From contig JBAXGW010000013.1 of NCBI GenBank assembly GCA_037139195.1, forward strand, positions 17,490-81,489: DNA of 64,000 bases, in the 5' to 3' direction. Shown here in pieces: positions 55,900 to 63,935 of the stretch. The stretch is from JBAXGW01 sp037139195 (lineage in GTDB: Bacteria > Bacteroidota > Bacteroidia > Bacteroidales > JAHJDW01). The stretch's first letter is position 1; each line of letters opens with the position of its first letter. The position numbers and the translations under genes are program-made. The notes under the pieces are model-generated. The model was not told the origin of the DNA. It worked only from the letters and a program-made list of their open reading frames with translations, and ran no database searches.

Positions 55900-56616
55900 T
55901 TATCTTTTTAATAAACGCTTATTAACATAGTTGTTTATAAAATCATCTTTGAAAGTTCTCCCAATAGGCAATTCAAGGGATTGTATGTTTACAAAGTCGT
56001 TATCAATAGACTTAATATGATCGATGTTTATAATGTATGATTTGTTTATTCTTGCAAAAATATCTGAAGGTAATTGGTTGAAAATTGTTTTTACATTCAT
56101 TGCAGTCATGTGTTTTTCTTTTTCTGTACGAATGATAACATAATCTTTCAAGCCTTCAATAAAAAATATTTCTTTAAATTGAATTTTAACATATTTGCGT
56201 TCCGATTTAATAAAAATATAATCGTCAATAATTTTGTCAAATGTGTTAATTGAATTTGATTTTAATTGCAGTAATTCTTCTGCTTTATGTACTGATTTTA
56301 AAAAACGTTCAATTCTAATTGGTTTAACAAGATAGTCGGTTACATCAAATTCATAGCTTTCTAGAGCAAATTGTGGATAAGCAGTGGTTAAAATAACCAT
56401 TGGAGGGTTTTTTAATGTTTTCAAAAAATCCAATCCAGTCATTTCTGGCATTTGAATGTCGAGAAACATTAAATCAACATCATTGTTCGAAATAAAATTA
56501 TTTGCATGTATTGCACTGTCGAAAACTCCTACAAGGTTTAAGCTGCTTACTTCTGCAATGTTAAGTTTCATTCCTTCTCTAGCCAAAGGCTCATCATCTA
56601 TAATAATACAGTTCAT
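55900..56616 (-). CDS. LytTR-family response regulator
   Basis: A 238-residue two-domain regulator. The receiver domain (about 1-120) has the acidic pocket IIDDEPLA, the phospho-acceptor D53 in FLDIQMPEMTG, the TTAYPQFALESY switch and the lysine in DYLVKPI. The LytTR DNA-binding domain (about 135-235) has IFIKSERKYVKI, then FIEGLKDYVII and FARINKSYIINIDHIK, with a basic C-terminus. Its start overlaps the sensor kinase stop by four bases (56613-56616), so the pair is translationally coupled. Target genes are unknown. Confidence 0.95.
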   Translation of the reverse strand: MNCIIIDDEPLAREGMKLNIAEVSSLNLVGVFDSAIHANNFISNNDVDLMFLDIQMPEMTGLDFLKTLKNPPMVILTTAYPQFALESYEFDVTDYLVKPIRIERFLKSVHKAEELLQLKSNSINTFDKIIDDYIFIKSERKYVKIQFKEIFFIEGLKDYVIIRTEKEKHMTAMNVKTIFNQLPSDIFARINKSYIINIDHIKSIDNDFVNIQSLELPIGRTFKDDFINNYVNKRLLKR

Positions 56617-57665
56617 ACTTTAAGATTTAGTGTTAATGTAACTTTAAAAATCAACCCATTGTCGTAAATAATCAGATCGTATTTGCCTGGAAATAAAAGC
56701 TCTAGTCTTCGTTTTATGTTTGCAAGTCCTAGTCCTCCGTCTGCAGATTTTGTTGGCTGAATATTATATGAGTTTTCTACCTCAAATATAATACTTTCTG
56801 AATCAATTTTCATGAAAATATTTACGTAATTTTCATTTCCACTACTATTCAATCCGTGTTTTACTGCATTTTCAACAAAAGGAATGAAAATAAAAGGCGA
56901 AATCATTTTGCCATTTGCGGTTCCTTCTATTTGAAAGTTAACATTTGCATTTGTTTTTCTTATTTTTTCGAGCTCTAGATAGTTTTTAATATATTCAATA
57001 TCTGATGCTAATGTTACTTTGTCTTTTGAACATTCGTATAATTGAAATCTTAGCAAATCTGATAGTTTTAGAATAGTTTGAGCTGCACTATTTTGATCAA
57101 TTCTAGTTTGTACGTAAATATTATTTAGTGTGTTAAAAAGGAAATGAGGATTGATTTGGCTTTTTAAATAGTTTAATTCTGTTTGCAAGTTAAGAGTTTC
57201 AAGTTGACGAATTCGTTGCTGATTGCTTAACCAAAGTTTAAACATTTTTAAGCCAATTGCAGTTCCTAAAAAGAAAGCTGTAATTTGAAGATTTAATATG
57301 TTCGAGGTAACTAAATCAGCAAAAGTGTAGTTTTGATAATATTCTGGATTGTAAAAAATTGAATATTCAATAATGTCGCCTAATCCAATGTCAACTAATA
57401 AAAATAAAACAGTTAATCCTATATAGGATGCAAATTTATTTTTCATTAAAAACTTTGGTAATAACCAGTAGATATTGGTGTAAATTAAAATAATATCTAC
57501 GCCAAATACCGCAAATGTATTTAATAAACTTTCATCTTCGTAATTGTAAAACAATAATAAACCCGATGAATCTAAAAAATAGACTATCCAAAAAATCAAA
57601 TGTTGAGCCCAACGAAATTTATTGCTGAAAAATTTTAATAATGCAGGATTATTCTCTACTGTCAT
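56613..57665 (-). CDS. LytS/YehU-type sensor histidine kinase
   Basis: A 350-residue membrane kinase with about four transmembrane helices in the first 160 residues and a His_kinase plus ATPase part after that. The phospho-histidine lies in the LKSQINPHFLFNTLNNIY motif near residue 190, the N box is PFVENAVKHGL near 265, and the G box is GGLGLANIKRRLE near 315. The short sensory part has no large periplasmic loop, so the signal is probably membrane-borne. The ATG at 57665 is chosen over one at 57716, which would add 17 residues. It is coupled to the LytTR regulator. Confidence 0.93.
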   Translation of the reverse strand: MTVENNPALLKFFSNKFRWAQHLIFWIVYFLDSSGLLLFYNYEDESLLNTFAVFGVDIILIYTNIYWLLPKFLMKNKFASYIGLTVLFLLVDIGLGDIIEYSIFYNPEYYQNYTFADLVTSNILNLQITAFFLGTAIGLKMFKLWLSNQQRIRQLETLNLQTELNYLKSQINPHFLFNTLNNIYVQTRIDQNSAAQTILKLSDLLRFQLYECSKDKVTLASDIEYIKNYLELEKIRKTNANVNFQIEGTANGKMISPFIFIPFVENAVKHGLNSSGNENYVNIFMKIDSESIIFEVENSYNIQPTKSADGGLGLANIKRRLELLFPGKYDLIIYDNGLIFKVTLTLNLKV

Positions 57666-57722
57666 ATTTTCAATATTTTTTAGTTGTAAACTTAAATTAC
57701 CGCAAGTTTTTTTCAACTCTTT

Positions 57723-57781
57723 GCAGACTTCGACTTACTTCGGCTTCGCTCAGCAACCACCGCTCAGTCTGCGGTTACTCC
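57723..57781 (-). repeat. Dispersed palindromic repeat, copy D
   Basis: Read on the reverse strand it gives AGTAACCGCAGACTGAGCGG, then CTGAGCGAAGCCGAAG, and ends with GTCGAAGTCTGCAAAGAG, the same right flank as copy A. It lies upstream of the sensor kinase. Confidence 0.7.
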
Positions 57782-57930
57782 AATTATAGAAGCGTTTTCA
57801 TTTTATGAGAGTTATAAAAAGCTTGCAGGTTTATGTATAAACAAAAATAGCAGTCTTTTTATTGCAATGTAATAAATATTATACTAAATCGTATTTGTAA
57901 TGCATATTTGTTGTGCATTTCAAGCAAAAA

Positions 57931-58263
57931 CTATTTAATATGTATTGCTAACCAAATTGTAATTGATTCAGAAAAAGTGTAAATAACTCGGTGTTTTGTA
58001 TTCTTTTTAATTAGAAGCGTATCCCCAATGCTTAGGTCAATTGTAGATTTGTCATCATATTCAAGCTTTGCATTGCCTTGAACAAGCATTACCCACTCAT
58101 CCCATTCTTGGTTATACCAGCCAGCGTTAGGATTGTCAGAGTTTGGCGAAATTATTCGTTCTATAACAATGTTTTCATTTTTTAATATACAATCGAATTC
58201 TTCGATTGAAATTGCTTTTTCGATTTTGAATATATTATCTTTTTCAATTTTATAGAAACTCAC
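57931..58263 (-). CDS. Cupin-domain protein with GTG start
   Basis: A 110-residue single-domain cupin. WYNQEWDEWVMLVQGNAKLEY (in part), then GDTLLIKKNTKHRVIYT and WLAIHIK, match the family pattern of stand-alone cupins. A metal site is plausible from the Glu/Asp-x-W and His residues, but several usual ligand histidines are absent. The frame continues upstream, but a GTG at 58263 is the likely start because an AAAGGAG Shine-Dalgarno (forward coordinates 58270-58278) lies seven bases before it. The start overlaps the upstream yciO gene by 14 bases. Confidence 0.8.
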   Translation of the reverse strand: MSFYKIEKDNIFKIEKAISIEEFDCILKNENIVIERIISPNSDNPNAGWYNQEWDEWVMLVQGNAKLEYDDKSTIDLSIGDTLLIKKNTKHRVIYTFSESITIWLAIHIK

Positions 58264-58873
58264 TGAAATCTCCTTTCCCTTGTCTGATAAGTTGAATGTT
58301 TTCAGCATCAGTGCAGTCAACAACTGTAGAAGGGACATTGCCTCCATAGCCACCATCAATAACAATGTCAACTAAATCGCAATATTTTTCGTAAATGAGT
58401 TCGGGATCTGTTGTGTATTCAAGTATGTCGTCTTCATCTATTATAGAAGTAGTAAGTATGGGGTTGCCAAGTTCCCTTACAATTTCTAATACTATCTCGT
58501 TGCTAGGAACTCTTATACCAATTGTTTTTTTGTTGTTCTGAAAAAGCTTTGGAATATTATTGTTTGCATTTAAGATGAAAGTGAAAGGCCCAGGTGTAAG
58601 CTTTTTCAATATCTTATATATCGATGTTTCAAAAGGTTTTGTGTAATCTGAAATATGGCTTAAATCGTGGCAAATAATTGAGAAATTTGATTTTTTTGAT
58701 TTTACACCTTTTATTTGAGCAATGCGTTCAACGGTTTTTTGCTTAAAAATATCGCAACCCATCCCATATATTGTATCGGTTGGGTAAATAATAATTCCAC
58801 CATCCTTCAAACATTCTATAATAGATTTTATTTGTTTGGGATTTGGATTTTCTTCGTAAAGTTTAATCAGCAT
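58250..58873 (-). CDS. YciO/YrdC/Sua5-family protein (YciO subtype)
   Basis: A 207-residue protein of the threonylcarbamoyl-AMP synthase superfamily (tRNA t6A modification). It has the fold's signature (GGIIIYPTDTIYGMGCDIF, then KKSNFSIICHDLSHIS and TPGPFTFIL, TIGIRVPSN). Its length, its internal segments and its GKGDFSEFL end look closer to YciO than to TsaC. YciO-type members are often labelled L-threonylcarbamoyladenylate synthase but may have different activity. Between the transaldolase gene (4 bases) and the cupin gene (overlap), so an operon. Confidence 0.88.
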   Translation of the reverse strand: MLIKLYEENPNPKQIKSIIECLKDGGIIIYPTDTIYGMGCDIFKQKTVERIAQIKGVKSKKSNFSIICHDLSHISDYTKPFETSIYKILKKLTPGPFTFILNANNNIPKLFQNNKKTIGIRVPSNEIVLEIVRELGNPILTTSIIDEDDILEYTTDPELIYEKYCDLVDIVIDGGYGGNVPSTVVDCTDAENIQLIRQGKGDFSEFL

Positions 58874-58876
58874 TTT

Positions 58877-59527
58877 CTATTTCTTGTTGTGGTCAGCTAA
58901 AAACTTTGCTAACCCTATGTCTGTGAGTGGATGGTTGAATAATCCTAAAATAGCATCAAGTGGGCAGGTAACTACATCGGCTCCAATTTCTGCACAGTTT
59001 ACAATATGCATAGAGTGTCGGACAGATGCTGCAAGTATTTGTGTTTCGTATTGATAATTATCGTAAATAGTTCGAATTTCAGAAATTAAACCAAGTCCGT
59101 CCATAGAAATGTCATCAAGGCGACCAATAAAAGGCGAAACATAAGTAGCTCCAGCTTTTGCAGCCAAAAGAGCTTGTCCGGCAGAGAAAACTAAAGTGCA
59201 ATTTGTTTTGATTTGCATCTCATTTAAAGTTTTTATTGCCTTAATGCCTTCTTTTATCATTGGAACTTTAACAACAATGTTTGGATGCAATGATGCTAGT
59301 AATTCGGCTTCCCTCATCATTCCATTGAAATCGGTAGAAATAACTTCAGCACTTACGTCGCCATCAACAATTTTACATATTTCAACATAATGCTTTAGTA
59401 TATTATCTTGACCTTTAATGCCTTCCTTGGCCATTAAAGATGGATTTGTAGTAACTCCATCTAAAATGCCTAAATCGCGAGCTTCAATTATTTGGCTGAT
59501 TTTAGCCGTGTCGATAAAAAACTTCAT
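58877..59527 (-). CDS. fsa: Fructose-6-phosphate aldolase/transaldolase-like protein
   Basis: A 216-residue class I aldolase of the small TalC/FSA type. The Schiff-base lysine is K87 in NIVVKVPM. The start MKFFIDTAKISQI, the DGVTTNPSL motif, CTLVFSAGQALLAAKAGATYVSPFIGRLDD (in part) and ILAASVRH are family landmarks. Members are either transaldolases of the pentose pathway or fructose-6-phosphate aldolases; the sequence alone does not decide. It is the second gene of the reverse-strand operon. Confidence 0.93.
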   Translation of the reverse strand: MKFFIDTAKISQIIEARDLGILDGVTTNPSLMAKEGIKGQDNILKHYVEICKIVDGDVSAEVISTDFNGMMREAELLASLHPNIVVKVPMIKEGIKAIKTLNEMQIKTNCTLVFSAGQALLAAKAGATYVSPFIGRLDDISMDGLGLISEIRTIYDNYQYETQILAASVRHSMHIVNCAEIGADVVTCPLDAILGLFNHPLTDIGLAKFLADHNKK

Positions 59528-59543
59528 TGCAAAAATTTAAAAG

Positions 59544-59852
59544 TTAAATGAAAAGATGTCGGAATTGACTAACTAAGCCATAGTCTAATTTTATATGATA
59601 CCATGATTTTTCCCAGTCTCCGATGTATATTTTTATTGGATTATTAAAAAAATCGGTATTGATTTTTTCATCGCCAAAAGTTTTGTAAATAAGTATTTCG
59701 CCTGTTTTTATGGTTTTGTCTAGGATCGTTATAGTGAGGGTGTCTTTTTCAATTTTAAATTGAAGGTCTTGATCTGTTGAGTTCTGAGCCGAAATATTGT
59801 TCGAAAATACTAACCCTATGAAAAATAGCGATGCGAATACCAGTTTTTTCAT
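59544..59852 (-). CDS. Small exported protein of unknown function
   Basis: A 102-residue protein with a signal peptide ending NISAQ (about residue 22) and a beta-rich mature part (LTITILDKTIKTGEILIYKTFGDE). Not recognised. It lies 16 bases before the transaldolase gene on the same strand. Confidence 0.65.
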   Translation of the reverse strand: MKKLVFASLFFIGLVFSNNISAQNSTDQDLQFKIEKDTLTITILDKTIKTGEILIYKTFGDEKINTDFFNNPIKIYIGDWEKSWYHIKLDYGLVSQFRHLFI

Positions 59853-59953
59853 TGTTTTTTATTTTAAAAATTAGAAATGTAAATTTACATATAAATATTG
59901 TTTTTTCTGCAAAAAACAGGGGTAGATATTTTTATTTTTTTTCAAATAAAAAA

Positions 59954-60049
59954 GGGTAAGCTACTTATATCGCATCGCTCAACCCTTTACCCTTGCTTCC
60001 TTCCGAATCTGGGGGAGTTCAAGGGGAGCTGATCGTATAAGGCTTACCC
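59954..60049 (-). ncRNA. ffs: Signal recognition particle RNA, small bacterial type
   Basis: On the reverse strand the 96-base RNA starts GGGUAAGCC and ends GGCUUACCC-like (AGCUUACCC), giving a terminal stem. The conserved tip UUCGGAAGGAAGCAAGG, with its GGAA tetraloop, is the SRP RNA hallmark. A run of six U (forward A at 59948-59953) follows the stem and ends transcription. Confidence 0.95.
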
Positions 60050-60054
60050 AAGTG

Positions 60055-60083
60055 CAAATATATAAATATTTATGATAATCAAA
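60055..60083 (-). promoter_or_regulatory. Promoter of the SRP RNA
   Basis: On the reverse strand, TTTG (forward 60080-60083), 17 bases, then TATATTTG (forward 60055-60062), with the RNA start at about 60049, six bases downstream. Confidence 0.65.
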
Positions 60084-60198
60084 AAATAGTATCTGTTTTT
60101 TTTATCAAGGTGTGCGTTATTTTTTTTATTTTTGTGTTTTATTTGGTAGATGCAGCTTTTGTTGAAGCTGATTAATCTGGTATCTTTAATAGAGTATT

Positions 60199-60729
60199 AT
60201 GCAAAAAAACACTACGCTGAAAAATGCAATGACTTATGGAATTTATGGCGGAATAGGTTTGATAGTGCTTTTTATTATTGTTTACTTAATTAATCCGCTA
60301 AGTGGTTCACCGTTATTTTTGTTTTTAAATATGTTTATTATTGGTATGGCCTCAATTTTAGGAGTTCAGTATTGCCGCGATAAAATAAATAACGGTTTTA
60401 TTAGTTATGGTAGTTCATTGAAAAATGGGGTGTTAATAGGAGTTTTTGTAGGAGCTATATTTGGTGTTTTTAGTTTTATTTTCTATAAGTTCATCGATCC
60501 ATTATTATATGAAAAGGTATTAACAATAACTAAAGAAGGATTGATGAAAAACAATCCTAAAATTACTGATGAGCAATTAAGCCTTGTTATTAAAACGGTT
60601 TCATCTCCTTTTGGAATTGTTTTAGCATCTGTAATTGATATTGCAATTAGAAGTTTTTTTATAATGTCTGTTGTTTCATTTTTTATTAAAAGAAAAAATG
60701 CTTCATTAGACCATATTTTAAATCAATAA
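60199..60729 (+). CDS. DUF4199-family membrane protein
   Basis: A 176-residue inner-membrane protein with four helices (about 12-32, 36-55, 72-96 and 140-165). The pattern RDKINNGFISYGSSLKNGVLIG (in part), followed by a soluble loop rich in Lys/Glu between helices 3 and 4, fits the DUF4199 family of Bacteroidota. Its genes often lie directly before a family 2 glycosyltransferase, as here (6 bases). Function unknown; a partner of the transferase is possible. Confidence 0.85.
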   Translation: MQKNTTLKNAMTYGIYGGIGLIVLFIIVYLINPLSGSPLFLFLNMFIIGMASILGVQYCRDKINNGFISYGSSLKNGVLIGVFVGAIFGVFSFIFYKFIDPLLYEKVLTITKEGLMKNNPKITDEQLSLVIKTVSSPFGIVLASVIDIAIRSFFIMSVVSFFIKRKNASLDHILNQ

Positions 60730-60735
60730 ATTATT

Positions 60736-61674
60736 ATGGATATTTCAGTCGTAATTCCGCTATATAACGAGGAAGAGTCATTGCCAGAATTGGTTGAATG
60801 GATTGCTCGAGTGATGAAAGATAATATGTTTTCGTATGAGATAATTATGATTGACGATGGCAGTTCGGATGGTTCGTGGCGTGAAATAGAGTGTTTAAGC
60901 AAATCGTATGATAATCTTAAAGGGTTGAAGTTCAGACGGAATTATGGTAAATCAGCTGCTTTAAATGTTGGTTTCGAACATGCTCAGGGAAATGTAGTTA
61001 TTACAATGGATTCTGATTTGCAAGATAGCCCGGATGAAATTCCGGCTTTATTCGAAATGATTACAAAGCAAGGTTTCGATATTGTTTCCGGATATAAAGA
61101 AAAACGTTACGATCCAATTACAAAGACATTGCCTACAAAATTATTTAATTGGGCTACTAGAAAAATGTCGGGGATTCAATTGCGTGATTTTAACTGTGGC
61201 TTGAAAGCTTATAAATTAGATGTTGTTAAGAATATTGAAGTGTATGGAGAAATGCATCGCTACATTCCAGTGATTTCTAAATGGGCTGGATTCAAAAAAA
61301 TAGGAGAGAAGGTAGTTGAACATCGTGCTCGCAAATACGGGACTACAAAGTTTGGCTTAGAGCGTTTTGTGAATGGTTTTTTGGATTTAATTTCAATTTC
61401 GTTTGTAGGTAAATTTGGTAAAAAACCGATGCATTTGTTTGGTTCGCTTGGTACATTGTTATTTATGTTTGGGTTTTTTGTTGCTATATATTTGGCTTAT
61501 GGAAAAATTGTGCTTGATGAATATCACATGACCGAACGCCCTTTGTTTTATTTGGGTTTATTAGCTATGGTGCTTGGAACTCAGTTGTTTTTAGCTGGAT
61601 TTTTAGCAGAAATGATTGCACGAAATTCGCATGATAGGAATAAATATCATGTTGAAACGAAGATTAAGTTTTAA
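60736..61674 (+). CDS. Membrane-anchored family 2 glycosyltransferase
   Basis: A 312-residue enzyme of the GtrB/dolichol-phosphate-mannose-synthase type. It has a GT-A fold with DISVVIPLYNEEESLPEL at the start, the metal-binding DxD as DSDLQDSPDE near residue 96, FNCGLKAYK near 153, and two C-terminal membrane helices at about 230-290. Such enzymes charge undecaprenyl phosphate with a sugar. It is coupled to the DUF4199 gene by 6 bases. The next glycosyltransferase is 101 bases away, beyond a palindromic repeat. Confidence 0.92.
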   Translation: MDISVVIPLYNEEESLPELVEWIARVMKDNMFSYEIIMIDDGSSDGSWREIECLSKSYDNLKGLKFRRNYGKSAALNVGFEHAQGNVVITMDSDLQDSPDEIPALFEMITKQGFDIVSGYKEKRYDPITKTLPTKLFNWATRKMSGIQLRDFNCGLKAYKLDVVKNIEVYGEMHRYIPVISKWAGFKKIGEKVVEHRARKYGTTKFGLERFVNGFLDLISISFVGKFGKKPMHLFGSLGTLLFMFGFFVAIYLAYGKIVLDEYHMTERPLFYLGLLAMVLGTQLFLAGFLAEMIARNSHDRNKYHVETKIKF

Positions 61675-61693
61675 TTGTTTTGAAATAATAACT

Positions 61694-61748
61694 CTTCGAC
61701 TACGCTCAGAGTGACTGTTTACTGAACGCAGACTGAGCGGAGTCGAAG
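61694..61748 (+). repeat. Dispersed palindromic repeat, copy E (best preserved)
   Basis: CTTCGACTACGCTCAG at the left end and CTGAGCGGAGTCGAAG at the right end match as inverted repeats at 15 of 16 positions, with a spacer containing GTGACTG and ACGCAGA. It lies between two glycosyltransferase genes. Confidence 0.88.
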
Positions 61749-61775
61749 TCTTAAGTGGGATTAAATAAGTTTTAA

Positions 61776-62906
61776 GTGGGAAAAAGAATTTTAATATTAG
61801 GCACAGCTTATCCTTATCGCGGAGGACTTTCGGCTTTTAACGAGCGGATTGCGAAGGCATTTCAAGAAAATGGCGACGAGGTTGAAATTGAAACATTCAC
61901 TGTTCAATATCCTTCTTTTCTTTTTCCAGGAAAAACCCAGTATTCCAACGAGCCAGCTCCTGAAAATATTAAAATAGAAAGAAGCATTAATTCTGTTAAT
62001 CCAATTTCGTGGATTAAAACTGGTTTGAAGCTAAAAAAAAGAAACTATGATTTTGTTATTGTCAAGTTTTGGATTCCTTTCATGGCTCCAGCACTTGGAA
62101 CAATTTGTAAAATTATAAAATCCAATAAGCACACTCAAATAATTTCGGTATTAGATAATATAATTCCACACGAGCACCGCATTGGCGATAAATTACTTTC
62201 TGGTTATTTTGTGAAAAATGTCGATGGTTTTGTTGCAATGTCGAAATCGGTGTTGGAAGATTTAAATTTGTTTGACAAAAACAAACCTCGTGTTTTTTCT
62301 CCTCATCCAGTGTATGATAATTTCGGTAGCATTGTGGATAAAGAAACAGCTCTTGAAAAATTAGGTTTAGATAAAACAAAAAAACATATACTTTTCTTTG
62401 GTTTTATTAGAGATTATAAAGGATTGGATTTGTTGATAGATGCCCTGAAAATAGTGAAAGAAGATTTGCCCGATATACGATTAGTCATTGCTGGCGAGTA
62501 TTATTCGAATCGCGAAAAATATGAAAATCAAATAAAAGAAACCAACTTGGCTGATTTTATTATTCAAAAGACTGATTTTATTCCCGATTCTGAAGTAGCA
62601 ACTTATTTCTGTGCCTCTGATTTTGTGGTTCAGCCCTACAAAACAGCTACGCAAAGTGGAGTTACGCAAATTGCTTATAATTTCCACAAACCAATGATTG
62701 TTACCAATGTTGGTGGTTTGGCCGAAATTGTTCCAGATGGAAATGTGGGTTATGTGGTGGATGTGAATCCAGACGCAATTGCTTCTGCAATTTTGAAACT
62801 ATATAAAGAAAATAAAGTTCAGGAATTTACAGAAAATGTGATTCTTGAAAAACAAAAATATTCATGGGAATATATGCTTAAAAATATTTATTCCTTATTA
62901 AAGTAA
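61776..62906 (+). CDS. GT-B glycosyltransferase (family 4/1)
   Basis: A 376-residue enzyme with a GT-B two-domain plan. The N-terminal Rossmann part has LILGTAYPYRGGLSAFNERI. The C-terminal part has FFGFIRDYKGLDLLIDALK near residue 207, the donor-site VQPYKTATQSGVTQIAYNFHKP segment near 285, and the NVGGLAEIV stretch near 312. It begins with GTG at 61776 and ends 6 bases before a HddA-like kinase gene, so the two are probably one operon for a heptose-containing or related glycan. Sugar and acceptor unknown. Confidence 0.92.
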   Translation: MGKRILILGTAYPYRGGLSAFNERIAKAFQENGDEVEIETFTVQYPSFLFPGKTQYSNEPAPENIKIERSINSVNPISWIKTGLKLKKRNYDFVIVKFWIPFMAPALGTICKIIKSNKHTQIISVLDNIIPHEHRIGDKLLSGYFVKNVDGFVAMSKSVLEDLNLFDKNKPRVFSPHPVYDNFGSIVDKETALEKLGLDKTKKHILFFGFIRDYKGLDLLIDALKIVKEDLPDIRLVIAGEYYSNREKYENQIKETNLADFIIQKTDFIPDSEVATYFCASDFVVQPYKTATQSGVTQIAYNFHKPMIVTNVGGLAEIVPDGNVGYVVDVNPDAIASAILKLYKENKVQEFTENVILEKQKYSWEYMLKNIYSLLK

Positions 62907-62912
62907 GAAAAA

Positions 62913-63935
62913 ATGATAGTTAGAAGTAAAGCACCTTTAAGAATTGGATTAGCTGGCGGGGGAACCGATGTTTCGCCGTATGCAGATTTATATGGTGGCT
63001 CAATTTTAAATGCCACGTTGAATATGTACGCTTATGCTACTATAGTTCCTCGTTTTAATAATAAAATAGTTTTCAAATCTATTGATAGAAATGAATCGGT
63101 AGAATATGATATGCTGCCAGAATTACCACTCGATGGAAAGCTGGATTTATTGAAAGGCGTTTATAATCGCATAGTTCGACAGTTTAACAAAAAACCAATT
63201 TCGTTTGAGTTGTACACTTATGTAGATGCTCCAGCTGGTTCGGGTTTAGGAACTTCTTCTACATTGGTTGTTGCTATTTTAGGCGCTTTTGTTGAGTGGC
63301 TTAAATTGCCATTAGGCGAATACGATATTGCTCATTTAGCTTATGAAATAGAACGTGTAGATTTGAAAATGGCGGGTGGTCGACAAGATCAATATGCTGC
63401 AACTTTTGGTGGTGTTAACTTTATGGAGTTTTATGGCGACGATAAAGTGATTGTAAATCCACTTCGAATTAAAGATGTTTATTTGAATGAATTAGCATTT
63501 AATTTGGTTTTATACTATACCGAAACCAGTCGTTTGTCTTCATCAATAATTGAAGTTCAATCTAAAAATGTAGTAGATAAAAACGAGTCATCTATACAAG
63601 CAATGCATAACTTAAAAGAGCAGGCTATTCAGATGAAAGAATCTATTTTGCGTGGCGACTTATCTAAAATAGGACAAATATTAGATTACGGTTGGCAAAA
63701 CAAAAAGAAAATGGCTGGCGGAGTTACCAATCAGTTGATTGACGATATTTATACTTCGGCATTGAATGCAGGAGCAAGTGGCGGTAAGATTTCGGGTGCT
63801 GGCGGTGGCGGTTTTATGATTTTCTATTGTCCAGGTGTAACTCGTTATAGCGTAGTTGAAGCACTTTCAAAATTTGGCGGACAAACCAAACGCTATGAGT
63901 TTGTGAATGAAGGATTGCAGACTTGGTCGTTGTAG
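62913..63935 (+). CDS. GHMP-type sugar kinase, D-glycero-D-manno-heptose 7-phosphate kinase-like (HddA)
   Basis: A 340-residue GHMP-superfamily kinase. It has the start RSKAPLRIGLAGGGTDVSPYAD, the phosphate-binding glycine/serine loop DAPAGSGLGTSSTLVV near residue 110, the YEIERVDLKMAGGRQDQYAATFGG stretch near 145-168, and a late GASGGKISGAGGGGFMIF. These match HddA, which makes heptose 1,7-bisphosphate for GDP-heptose synthesis. Further hdd or gmh genes, if present, would lie beyond the window. The close upstream glycosyltransferase supports a heptose-containing surface glycan. Confidence 0.88.
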   Translation: MIVRSKAPLRIGLAGGGTDVSPYADLYGGSILNATLNMYAYATIVPRFNNKIVFKSIDRNESVEYDMLPELPLDGKLDLLKGVYNRIVRQFNKKPISFELYTYVDAPAGSGLGTSSTLVVAILGAFVEWLKLPLGEYDIAHLAYEIERVDLKMAGGRQDQYAATFGGVNFMEFYGDDKVIVNPLRIKDVYLNELAFNLVLYYTETSRLSSSIIEVQSKNVVDKNESSIQAMHNLKEQAIQMKESILRGDLSKIGQILDYGWQNKKKMAGGVTNQLIDDIYTSALNAGASGGKISGAGGGGFMIFYCPGVTRYSVVEALSKFGGQTKRYEFVNEGLQTWSL

